64,000 bases of DNA, from contig JACGUK010000006.1 in assembly GCA_024256265.1 (NCBI GenBank), positions 144,198 through 208,197 on the forward strand. The letters are read 5' to 3'. The position numbers were made by a program, and so were the translations under genes. The notes beneath the pieces were generated by a model, which was not told where the DNA came from, ran no database searches, and worked only from the letters and a program-made list of their open reading frames with translations. Positions 50,956 to 58,692 of the stretch are shown in pieces (within the stretch, counting starts at the first letter, position 1; every line of letters starts with the position of its first letter). Origin of the DNA: an archaeon. Its GTDB lineage: Archaea; Thermoproteota; Nitrososphaeria; Nitrososphaerales; JACAEJ01.

Positions 50956-52075
50956 TTCCTAAGTCCTTCGTCTCGCCAACTTTTGATTCAATTCGAGCTT
51001 TCAAATCTGCTAATTCTTCTCTCAATTCTTCAATGACTCTGTCTTTTTCCTCAAGTTTCCGCTTTAATGACTCTATTAGCTTCCTATTGTGAATGCTGGC
51101 TGTGAGGTTTAACTTATCCAGAACTGTAGGCATGTTCGAATTGCCCATAGCTGCTTGCTCAGAATTCCAAGCCTCCTTGAGCAAAAGGTCGAAGGCTTGT
51201 TTATGGTCTAGATCTATTAGGCTACTTTGATAGTGAGTCTTCAACTCTCCTATGGTTTCTTCATAAAGCTGGCGAAACGAAGGGGTAATCCTCCCCATTA
51301 TATCCATCCCTCCTTTAGAAACCAGAAGAACAATCGAATCAGGCGTCTTTTTATAAGGATGCTTGATGAGAGTTGCTTTAACCGAGGTAACAGGTCCATC
51401 TTGAAAAGTTTTGACATGAATGATAACACTTGCTACATGACGAAAAAATGAGCCACCAATAGGACGAGGGATAAATCCTCTTCCAGTAGGCATAGCATCT
51501 GCGGTTACAACAATTGCTATTCGCTTTTTTGAAGCAACTCTCCAAACATGGTTTATCGTCTGCTTTAGAATTTGCCTTGTTTCTTCAGGCTTCTTAGAAT
51601 CAGCAAAGAACCTTGTAATGCTATGAATAGCTAATAAGCGAATATTAGGGTCTTTTTCCATAAGTTCAGCAACTTGCTTTGCAACTATGAGCTGCCTTTG
51701 CTCATTGTAGGCTGCTACTGCGTATATATTAGCAAAAACTATCCTAGGCTCGATGCCTACATGCTTTGCTAGTTCTCCAAGCTCTGAAGGATTAAGTGTC
51801 GTTTTTCCTGTGTAATAGTCTGTATTATTGAAGTAAATACCTTTAGCCTCAAAGCCACCTCTATCCTTTGGCAACACACAATTAACTATGAGTCTATGAA
51901 TAAGTGCGTCAAGAATTTCCTGTTCACCATAGAATAAGTAGAATAAACCTTCCTCAATCCCTCCAATTAGGCTGTCTAAATCACCGCTACCAGTAGTCAA
52001 TCTGAGCTTTTCTCTCTCCTCTTCTAAGGCTTCTGCTGCTGTTTTCATAATTATAGATGAATTTTTAAACTCCAA
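50945..52075 (-). CDS. RadA/RecA-superfamily paralogue lacking Walker motifs, with C-terminal coiled coil
   Basis: This 376-residue protein keeps the RecA-fold entry TTGSGDLDSLIGGIEEG and the following strand order, but the P-loop is replaced by YGEQEILDAL (residues 49-58). The Walker B region reads LLAIHSITRFF with His151 in place of Asp. ATP hydrolysis is therefore unlikely. A basic IRDLKARIES-type coiled coil occupies about 335-370. It probably acts as a structural partner of RadA or of the polymerase encoded next. The start is TTG 52075 behind AAGGTGTGC; ATG 52048 is the alternative. Confidence 0.8.
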   Translation of the reverse strand: MEFKNSSIIMKTAAEALEEEREKLRLTTGSGDLDSLIGGIEEGLFYLFYGEQEILDALIHRLIVNCVLPKDRGGFEAKGIYFNNTDYYTGKTTLNPSELGELAKHVGIEPRIVFANIYAVAAYNEQRQLIVAKQVAELMEKDPNIRLLAIHSITRFFADSKKPEETRQILKQTINHVWRVASKKRIAIVVTADAMPTGRGFIPRPIGGSFFRHVASVIIHVKTFQDGPVTSVKATLIKHPYKKTPDSIVLLVSKGGMDIMGRITPSFRQLYEETIGELKTHYQSSLIDLDHKQAFDLLLKEAWNSEQAAMGNSNMPTVLDKLNLTASIHNRKLIESLKRKLEEKDRVIEELREELADLKARIESKVGETKDLGIEK

Positions 52076-52223
52076 TCATAGCACACCTTTCAAATTCCTT
52101 CTTGATCTCGAATTCAAGGACTTCAAGCCTTTCTATAGCTCTATCTATTTCCCTAAGAACCTCTCTAAACTTTATAGAACTGGCAGGCACTCTTGCATAT
52201 ATTTCTCTTCTATTCACAGGCAA
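52065..52223 (-). CDS. 52-residue helical protein in the polymerase operon
   Basis: This frame from TTG (complement of 52221-52223) sits one base after the stop of the OB-fold gene, with AGGTGA seven bases upstream, and overlaps the start of the RadA-like gene. It reads VNRREIYARVPASSIKFREV, then LREIDRAIERLEVLEFEIKK, a helical hairpin. Tight coupling on both sides argues for a real small subunit. No family recognised. Confidence 0.7.
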   Translation of the reverse strand: MPVNRREIYARVPASSIKFREVLREIDRAIERLEVLEFEIKKEFERCAMIGV

Positions 52224-52224
52224 A

Positions 52225-53943
52225 TTAGCTCACCTGAAGGACTTGTTGAGGAAAGAAGCAGAGCTGGTCTCCAAGCTGGACTACTTGACCTTGAGCTTTG
52301 ACTTCTCTGCCCAATAACTTCTGTTGAATCTCATTAAGGATTAATCTTTGGGCGTCTACTCCCTTGTCTATCTCACTGATGAATGATAGATCTTGACCGC
52401 CTATAGAAATATTCTGAAGGACTTTGATTACAATGTCTCGAACTCTATTCTTTAAAGAACTCTTCTTAAACTCTACAAACCTTTGAGTGTTTGCTGTAAT
52501 GAATAGCAGGTTTTTATCAAAATATACCGTTGATGGCGGGTATGTGAATAGTTGCTCAGAGTTTACCAATTTAACTCTAAGGAGAGGAATCTCTTCTGAT
52601 GAGACTTCTATACCGTAAATATCCCTCCAAAAGTCTACAAGATTCCTTTCATCCTTTTCAGAGACTTGTTGCTCCCCTGCTTTCTTGAATATGATACTAT
52701 CAATATGTCCTATGTGCCCGAAGGGAGATAATATCACATTACTTCTATACGTTTGAAGAGTCTTCGCTATGGCTTTGGCTGATGCTCCTTTGCTCCTCCT
52801 CCATCTAACATAGTCCCATACACTCTCTCGGACAAGTGCTTGTGGCGATGCTTCAACTATGGCTTTACCATCTTGTAATACTATTTTTAATGTGAAACCT
52901 AGGTAAAGCTTAGCTTGCTCACATCCATAAAGCGGAATTGGCTCCTCTAGCAAATAGATTCCGTGCAGCAATGGCTTGCCTGTTATCCTTCTAATGCTAA
53001 TGTCTAAAGCCTTCTCAACAAGCTTCCTGATTATCTTATACTCGCGAGAATTTTTGGGGTCGAGTTGCTTTATGGAAGTCTCTGTAGAATTTCTAGGAGC
53101 ATCATCATTTGAAGGGAAATAGGCTAGAGTAAAGCCATCAGTAACCATCAACTTGTCCTTACCACGAAGGCCAGATGCATTCTCAACCACGGCTTCAACT
53201 ACGTTAAACCTATCTGGAAGGTCCAAGCAATATGTGATAAAGTCAAAGTCTTTCATCGTTCTACTATTCGGAGCATTCGCCAAAAAGAGGATCTCGCCAA
53301 GACTCCTTCCTAATATCTTTGCAACAAGAGACCTCGAAAGTATCATTTTAATCGAACCAGAACCGTCATAAATTCTTGATGAAATTCTAACGTCCCAACT
53401 CCACCCTTCTCCACATCCATTGGGGCAAGAATCAAAGATGAGCTTCTTGCATTTATTACAGCGTTTGATCAAACCTGAGTTGCTATAAATAGTTGAGACT
53501 ATCCCTTGTAATGTTATATTCCAGACAGGGCGATTTATATGGGCGATCTTAGGTTGCCAGATATAATCCCTTATATCCTCTATTTGCTGAGGCGTAACTT
53601 TCGTATATTCTGTGAATACTAATAGAAGGCTCTTATCCTGAAACTCATGAACATAGGCGGATATGATCTTAAACACAATGTTGCTCTCCATAGGTAGAGA
53701 TGTTTTATGAGATATGAATGGCACTCTAAAGGTCTTGTCCTCAAGTAAGCCTGTGAAGACTGTCTTTATTCCTAATTGGTCTTGCCTTTCAACTACTCTG
53801 TATGTCGATACCCTCGCAATAGTGTCAACATAGGTTAATGGCTTTAAATCTGAGAGAGCAACAAATGGACGAATGCTGTTTTTATCAGGCTTAGGAAGGG
53901 TTTCAGGCTTTGGATAATCGTATCTGCCTTCGATAAGGCTCAT
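52225..53943 (-). CDS. RPA-like OB-fold protein with zinc finger
   Basis: This 572-residue protein has an N-terminal OB-like region (DLKPLTYVDTIARVSTYRVV, then TFRVPFISHK), then near residue 138 a second OB-fold carrying a zinc finger with Cys at about 162, 165, 173 and 177 (RCNKCKKLIFDSCPNGC). It continues DVRISSRIYDGSGSIKMILS, which is how RPA-type zinc-ribbon OB domains read. The C-terminal 300 residues are mixed alpha/beta and not recognised. Single-stranded DNA binding is inferred. Its ATG overlaps the stop of the zinc-finger gene upstream (ATGA). Confidence 0.7.
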   Translation of the reverse strand: MSLIEGRYDYPKPETLPKPDKNSIRPFVALSDLKPLTYVDTIARVSTYRVVERQDQLGIKTVFTGLLEDKTFRVPFISHKTSLPMESNIVFKIISAYVHEFQDKSLLLVFTEYTKVTPQQIEDIRDYIWQPKIAHINRPVWNITLQGIVSTIYSNSGLIKRCNKCKKLIFDSCPNGCGEGWSWDVRISSRIYDGSGSIKMILSRSLVAKILGRSLGEILFLANAPNSRTMKDFDFITYCLDLPDRFNVVEAVVENASGLRGKDKLMVTDGFTLAYFPSNDDAPRNSTETSIKQLDPKNSREYKIIRKLVEKALDISIRRITGKPLLHGIYLLEEPIPLYGCEQAKLYLGFTLKIVLQDGKAIVEASPQALVRESVWDYVRWRRSKGASAKAIAKTLQTYRSNVILSPFGHIGHIDSIIFKKAGEQQVSEKDERNLVDFWRDIYGIEVSSEEIPLLRVKLVNSEQLFTYPPSTVYFDKNLLFITANTQRFVEFKKSSLKNRVRDIVIKVLQNISIGGQDLSFISEIDKGVDAQRLILNEIQQKLLGREVKAQGQVVQLGDQLCFFPQQVLQVS

Positions 53944-54086
53944 ATCGCTCTAGCCTTCTTTTCGTGGCGATGATCTGAATGGATCCAGCAGAATATCTTA
54001 CCGCATTCTTTGCACTCAAAACTGTATTCATATTGAAGATTTCTTCCACATTCATTACAGAATTTACGTAAGGTTATAGCTTCCAT
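53940..54086 (-). CDS. 48-residue AN1-like zinc-finger protein
   Basis: This short protein has Cys10, Cys13, Cys25, Cys28, Cys33, His36 and His41, spaced C-x2-C-x11-C-x2-C-x4-C-x2-H-x4-H. This is close to the AN1 finger (C-x2-C-x9-12-C-x1-2-C-x4-C-x2-H-x5-H-x-C) without the last Cys. The visible text is KFCNECGRNLQYEYSFEC and KECGKIFCWIHSDHRH. It is encoded between radA and the OB-fold gene with a four-base overlap into the latter. A zinc-bound adaptor in the operon complex is likely. Confidence 0.75.
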   Translation of the reverse strand: MEAITLRKFCNECGRNLQYEYSFECKECGKIFCWIHSDHRHEKKARAI

Positions 54087-54109
54087 GAATTAACCCTGCC
54101 AAAACTTCT

Positions 54110-55099
54110 TCAATCTCTAGACTTCTTCGGCTCCGGGTCTGCTATACCTTTTTCATTAATAGTGAATCTTGTTTCACTATACGGATGATAAGGGCTATCA
54201 AACATTATAGCTATTCTATCAGCTCCAGCCTTCTTCAAGTATATGCGATATGTGCAGGCATGCCCAATAACATGTCCTCCAGCAGGCTTCGTTGGATCCC
54301 CAAAGAAGGTATCAGGTTGTGCTTGAACCTGATTCGTCACAACTACAGCTACATTGTAAATTTCAGCTATTCTTAAGAGCCTATGAATAAGCATGTTGAG
54401 CCTCTGCTGTCTTTCAGCAAGGGTTCCTCTCCCCACAAATTCAGCTCTATGAAGGGATATGACGCTATCTATTGCTATGAGCTTAATGTTGTACTTTTCG
54501 ATATATTTTCCAAGGTTCTTAGTTACAAGCTCAAGATGGCTACTGTTATACGCTTTACAGAAAATAATCTTCTTTAGAATATCGCTTGGGTCTAATCCTC
54601 TTGCCTCTGCTATCTGCTTAAGCCTCTCAGGTCTGAAGGTCGATTCTGTATCTATAAAAAGGGCTCCTCCTCCAAACCCTCCTTGCTCAATTGGTAATTG
54701 AGAAGTCACGCATAAGGTATGGCATATCTGACTTTTGCCTGAACTAAATTCACCCCATAGCTCGGTAATGGCTTGGGTTTCGATTCCTCCCTTTAGAAGA
54801 TTATCAAGGTTCTTCGAGCCTGTAGTGCACTTCATAAGTGCTTGACGCCTATCCAAAGCTTCTGATGCTGGTATGAATTCCTTCTCAAGCAAACCGCTCT
54901 CTTGAAGCTTATTTTGAGCTACAAAGATCAATGCACAGGCACGATCCCTTGTTCCTCCTATGGCTTCAACAACTTCATCTGGAAGAGCGGCAGCGAGGTC
55001 CAAAACAGATTCTATCCCTGCATTAACGAGCTTCTTCTCGGTTTCTGCTCCTATACCAGGCAGATCTTGCAGACCCAGATCGAGTGCAGATTCGCTCAA
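54110..55099 (-). CDS. radA: DNA repair and recombination protein RadA
   Basis: This 329-residue protein has an N-terminal helix-hairpin-helix (LQDLPGIGAETEKKLVNAGI), Walker A WGEFSSGKSQICHTL with GEFSSGKS at residues 116-123, Walker B LIAIDSV, and the L1/L2 regions (RGTLAERQQRLN, VVTNQVQAQPDTFFGDPTKP, GGHVIGH). It forms the RecA/Rad51-type filament for strand exchange. Ser in the P-loop in place of the usual Gly is a minor change. It heads the polymerase operon and is divergent from the DUF72 gene. Confidence 0.96.
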   Translation of the reverse strand: MSESALDLGLQDLPGIGAETEKKLVNAGIESVLDLAAALPDEVVEAIGGTRDRACALIFVAQNKLQESGLLEKEFIPASEALDRRQALMKCTTGSKNLDNLLKGGIETQAITELWGEFSSGKSQICHTLCVTSQLPIEQGGFGGGALFIDTESTFRPERLKQIAEARGLDPSDILKKIIFCKAYNSSHLELVTKNLGKYIEKYNIKLIAIDSVISLHRAEFVGRGTLAERQQRLNMLIHRLLRIAEIYNVAVVVTNQVQAQPDTFFGDPTKPAGGHVIGHACTYRIYLKKAGADRIAIMFDSPYHPYSETRFTINEKGIADPEPKKSRD

Positions 55100-55151
55100 T
55101 CTTATCCCTCCGATTTATGAATAAAATCTAGGTTATTTATTGAACGACGTA

Positions 55152-55180
55152 TGGTGGAGGGGGGAGGGGGGTAGGTATAT
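55152..55180. promoter_or_regulatory. G-rich tract in the radA-DUF72 intergenic region
   Basis: GGTGGAGGGGGGAGGGGGG lies at about 55153-55171 in a 112-base gap of an otherwise A+T-rich region, followed by GTAGGTATAT. A shortened relative, GGGGGTAGATATAT, lies at 59892-59905. The tract could fold as a G-quadruplex, serve as an origin recognition element, or be part of the divergent promoters. None is proven. Confidence 0.4.
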
Positions 55181-55211
55181 AAGATCGGGCTGAGCTTAAT
55201 CAACAGAAGGC

Positions 55212-56117
55212 TTGGTCCTTATACACATTGGAACGGGAGGCTGGGCATACCTAGACACGAAGGAAAGGGACAGATTAGCTGCTTATTCTAAGTTATTTAA
55301 CTTCGTAGAGGTAAATTCTACTTTTTACGTCCATCCTAGATTAACCCTTGTTCAATCGTGGAGAAAACGCGTTTCTTCAGAGTTTGTATTCTCGGTTAGA
55401 TGTCATAGGGACCTAACGCACAAGTTCGGACTTGTACCTTATGAAGAAGCGTTCCAAATCTTCGAAAGAATGATGAAAATCTGCAAGATATTGAGAGCAC
55501 CAATCCTTCATCTTGAGACGCCTTCTCTTTTACAATTCAACAAAGAAAAAATTCGATTGGCCAAGGAGTTTTTTGGCTCTATAATGCCTAGAGATGTTAA
55601 GCTTGCATTTGAAGTCAGGTCAGGCCTGAATGAGGATGTCTTAGGACTTATGCAAGACTCTGATCTAATCCCATGTGTCGATTTATCAAGAGAGAAAATG
55701 CCTATCGAATCAGATATCCTGTATTCTAGACTCTTCGGTAAAGGGACTCACACTCTCTATCAGTTCGATGATGATGAGTTAATGGAAATAGAAAACAAGG
55801 CAACTCTAGGCACTCATAGAAGAACCTTTTTGGTATTTCATAGCCTTAGAATGTATGAAGATGCTCATAGACTTAAAGTTCATATGGAAAGCGGTAAATT
55901 CCCAAAGCCAAAGGAACATATTGGGATCGAATCCTTAAAAAAGATTCTCTCACAGATAAGATTTCCATGCTCTAAACAAGAAATAATTCAACAGCATGGA
56001 TGGATGGTCGTTAACATGAGCTCTGGGAAACGCATCCACGTCTCGAGCTTACTTCAAAATCTTCATGATGGCATCTATACGGATATCGATCAGATCGTCA
56101 AGGAAGTGATGATGTAA
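55212..56117 (+). CDS. DUF72 TIM-barrel protein
   Basis: This 301-residue protein has the DUF72 opening IHIGTGGWAYLDTKERDRL, FVEVNSTFYVHPRL, FVFSVRCHRDLTH, APILHLETPSLLQ, FEVRSGLNED and VVNMSSGKRIHV. The usual Trp/Tyr-rich C-terminal loop is altered. Start is TTG 55212 after AGAAGG. The stop is two bases from the beta-lactamase-fold gene, so they are a pair. Its position beside radA and Cdc6 suggests a DNA-metabolism role, which is untested. Confidence 0.85.
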   Translation: MVLIHIGTGGWAYLDTKERDRLAAYSKLFNFVEVNSTFYVHPRLTLVQSWRKRVSSEFVFSVRCHRDLTHKFGLVPYEEAFQIFERMMKICKILRAPILHLETPSLLQFNKEKIRLAKEFFGSIMPRDVKLAFEVRSGLNEDVLGLMQDSDLIPCVDLSREKMPIESDILYSRLFGKGTHTLYQFDDDELMEIENKATLGTHRRTFLVFHSLRMYEDAHRLKVHMESGKFPKPKEHIGIESLKKILSQIRFPCSKQEIIQQHGWMVVNMSSGKRIHVSSLLQNLHDGIYTDIDQIVKEVMM

Positions 56118-56118
56118 T

Positions 56119-57126
56119 TTGGTCATAGCGTCTATTAGTGCTGGTAACGGCATCATGGTACGTTACAAAGGGAAAACGATCGTCCTAGACCCCTCTTTTA
56201 CGCCGAGTGCTGATGTGGTCTTTATCTCTCACGCTCATATGGACCACGTACATAAGGCGACAGGTAAGACTGTCACCTTGGCTTCTAATGAGACTGTGGT
56301 GCTAGCTAAAGAAAGGGGTTGTAATATTGGAGAAACAAAAGAATCACTTCCAGGCTTAGAGCTAATGGATTCTGGACATATTCTAGGCTCAAAAGGCCTT
56401 TTGATAGATGGGGAAATCTTCTACACAGGGGATATGGCTGGCAGGCCAAGGGGCTTTCTTAATAGTGGCAAGTTGGTCAAATCAAACATACTAATCATTG
56501 ATTCAACCTATGGGACTGAACAGTACCGTTTCCCACCAATAGAAGATATCTGTGACAGAGTTAACCGCTCAATAGCTGACTGTTTCTCTAAGGGAAGGCC
56601 AGTGCTACTCATGGGCTATCCTCTTGGTAAGTCTCAGATCCTCACGTACCTCTTCTCGAATTGGGAACCATACCTTTATTTTTGCGAATCTGTCCGAAGA
56701 ATGAACGAAGTCCATGTCAAGATGGGAGTAGACTTGCCTACTGACCTTGTCTCTTATGAAGAGGCAAGGGAGAGAGGTTTGCTTGAGAAGAAACCTTGGG
56801 TACTCATTTGTCCTTTACAGAGTGGGAAGAACTCGTTCATAAGAACGTTAAAACGTAGATATAATGTAGTTACTATAGGATTCACTGGATGGTCTGTTAG
56901 TCATAATTATGCCAACAGAATGAGTCTAAACTACGCATTTCCTCTTAGTGACCATTGTGATTTTGATGAACTGGTTAACGTGGTAAAGAATTCAGATGCT
57001 AATAAGGTCTTTACTGTTTATGGCCATGCAACGGAGTTTGCTGAGCATCTAAGGAATATGGGTTTTGATGCATCGCCACTACCAGGTGCCCAGAAATCAT
57101 TAGGTGAGTATATGAAGGGCGACTAA
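56119..57126 (+). CDS. Metallo-beta-lactamase-fold nuclease (exonuclease type)
   Basis: This 335-residue protein has the metal motif FISHAHMDHVHK (His38, His40, Asp42, His43) and an early VRYKGKTIVLDPSFTPSADV. It also has later GHILGSKGLLI, YTGDMAGRPRGF, FPLSDHCDFDELVNVV and YGHATEFAEHL, the second-shell motifs of the beta-CASP/exonuclease branch. It resembles the DNA-ligase-associated exonucleases and the SNM1-like nucleases. With DUF72 before it and the DNA repair genes beside it, DNA end processing is likely. Confidence 0.88.
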   Translation: MVIASISAGNGIMVRYKGKTIVLDPSFTPSADVVFISHAHMDHVHKATGKTVTLASNETVVLAKERGCNIGETKESLPGLELMDSGHILGSKGLLIDGEIFYTGDMAGRPRGFLNSGKLVKSNILIIDSTYGTEQYRFPPIEDICDRVNRSIADCFSKGRPVLLMGYPLGKSQILTYLFSNWEPYLYFCESVRRMNEVHVKMGVDLPTDLVSYEEARERGLLEKKPWVLICPLQSGKNSFIRTLKRRYNVVTIGFTGWSVSHNYANRMSLNYAFPLSDHCDFDELVNVVKNSDANKVFTVYGHATEFAEHLRNMGFDASPLPGAQKSLGEYMKGD

Positions 57127-57131
57127 ACGCT

Positions 57132-57440
57132 TCAAAGTAAGTAACCTACTCTACGAAAGTACTCTACTGTCTCTTTGACGAACTGGTCATCCATATTGAG
57201 CTGATACTTACTTATCCTGTAAGGGTACTCCTTGACCCAGCCAATCTCCACTAGACTCCTCAGGTCTGCCCTCACATCGACAGGCCTCAACCCAGTCTTT
57301 CTTTCAAGAGCATACTTGGTTAGGTAACCTGTCGATCTTTTTGCAAGTTCTCTTAGTATCCTAAGTCTTCCCTTACTCCCTAAGCCTTTCTCTACCTTCT
57401 TACGGATTTCCCTTTCATCTTCAACTCTTATTGAGACCAA
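57132..57440 (-). CDS. Winged-helix DNA-binding protein, coupled with Cdc6
   Basis: This 102-residue protein has a winged-helix pattern (GSKGRLRILRELAKRSTGYL, then LTKYALERKTGLRPVDVRAD and LVEIGWVKEYPYRIS). The start overlaps the end of the cdc6 gene by 20 bases, so the two are co-translated. It may be a replication-associated regulator. It converges with the beta-lactamase-fold gene, five bases apart. Confidence 0.8.
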   Translation of the reverse strand: MVSIRVEDEREIRKKVEKGLGSKGRLRILRELAKRSTGYLTKYALERKTGLRPVDVRADLRSLVEIGWVKEYPYRISKYQLNMDDQFVKETVEYFRRVGYLL

Positions 57441-58587
57441 ATTTGATCCGCTCTATTAGACCATCAAGAAACCTTTCTAATGCTTCTGTAGGCACGCCGC
57501 TGATTCCTATTGATGTCAGCGATTTTATGTCTACTATTTCCCTATCTGCAAGGTCTTGAACATACTCTTCAATATCCTCAATGGGTTTTAGCTTGTATTC
57601 CTCACAGACCACGCCACAAGTGCTCCTAATATTCTTGAGCGAAACGTAAGGGCTCTTTGCCCCCCTTAGTGCTCTAACAACTGCGAGTAAGACTATCTTT
57701 CCCTCTTCAGATAAGTTAAGGATGTCTTCATCAGCAATTGAAGGATGCGTTACATTCATTACCTTCCTTACATGCTCAAAATTCACCATCTCAACCCCTT
57801 CGTTAGAGGCTAAGGTTCCTGAATAAAGGAGAAGGTCTAGTGCATATCTCACATCACCGTTCACAGGATATTTGGCAGTTATGTCTGCTACATACTCTAG
57901 AACATCTGTTGAGACAGCTCTAGGTTGAAAGGCATCTAACGCCCTTGCATGGAGGATGTCAAAGATTTCTTTTGAAGAATAAGGCTTAAAGCGAATTGGA
58001 AAGGCTCCTAAAGTGCTCAACTCTGCCTTATCGAGTTTCTCATGGAACTTTGTGCTTCTTGCCGTGAAGATGGTTCCGAGCACCCCTGTGGGCTTGCCCG
58101 GCGTGATTTCGTTGATCCTAGTTAGGTCATAAACTATCGAGTCCTTTGAGTGCTTTACGAAGTAGTCTACCTCGTCAAAGGTTATGAGAAGATACCTATT
58201 AGATCTTTGTAAGTGTCTAATGAGCTCTGTTAGAAGCTCTTCTGCACTTAGGTTTGCTGAGAAAACCTCTGGTGTTGCTTCTTGTACAAGATACCTGTAG
58301 AGAATTATTCGGCTTGCTCCGTGAACCTTGGGGTTAAGGTATATGTGCTTAAGGTTGATCTTTCGACTCATAGCTTCTTTTTGAAACTCCTCTCCAAAAC
58401 GAACAGTAGTCACGGTCTTTCCTGACCCTACATCGCCAATTATCTGCAATACTTTAAGGAAAGATCGAGATGGAGCTTCAAGGGAATCCCATAACAAGCT
58501 CTTCAAAGTTTTGAGTTCTTCCTCACGGTGAGGTAAGGCATCGGGAATGTAGCGGGGTGAGAGCTTCTCTTTATCCTTGAAGATCAA
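57421..58587 (-). CDS. cdc6: Origin recognition protein Orc1/Cdc6
   Basis: This 388-residue AAA+ protein has Walker A IIGDVGSGKTVTTVRF (GDVGSGKT at 51-58), Walker B LLITFDEVDYF (Asp138, Glu139), sensor 1 LGTIFTARS, sensor 2 region GDVRYALDLL and a C-terminal winged helix (SLKNIRSTCGVVCEEYKL). It binds origin DNA and loads MCM. A replication origin is often near, and the 105-base gap on its 5' side (58588-58692) shows no clear origin box. Confidence 0.94.
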   Translation of the reverse strand: MIFKDKEKLSPRYIPDALPHREEELKTLKSLLWDSLEAPSRSFLKVLQIIGDVGSGKTVTTVRFGEEFQKEAMSRKINLKHIYLNPKVHGASRIILYRYLVQEATPEVFSANLSAEELLTELIRHLQRSNRYLLITFDEVDYFVKHSKDSIVYDLTRINEITPGKPTGVLGTIFTARSTKFHEKLDKAELSTLGAFPIRFKPYSSKEIFDILHARALDAFQPRAVSTDVLEYVADITAKYPVNGDVRYALDLLLYSGTLASNEGVEMVNFEHVRKVMNVTHPSIADEDILNLSEEGKIVLLAVVRALRGAKSPYVSLKNIRSTCGVVCEEYKLKPIEDIEEYVQDLADREIVDIKSLTSIGISGVPTEALERFLDGLIERIKFGLNKS

Positions 58588-58692
58588 GCTAACATCAATG
58601 TCTATCTAAGCATAGGCTCGTTATTATCTTTGTCATCTTATCTGCTAGCTATCAACTTATAATCCACCATCGTATTAAGACTCTACATAGAA

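Noticed and set aside
58588..58692. Replication origin in the cdc6-DUF72 gap
   Set aside because: The 105 bases are A+T rich but show no repeated origin box, no inverted core and no G-string, so nothing beyond position supports it.
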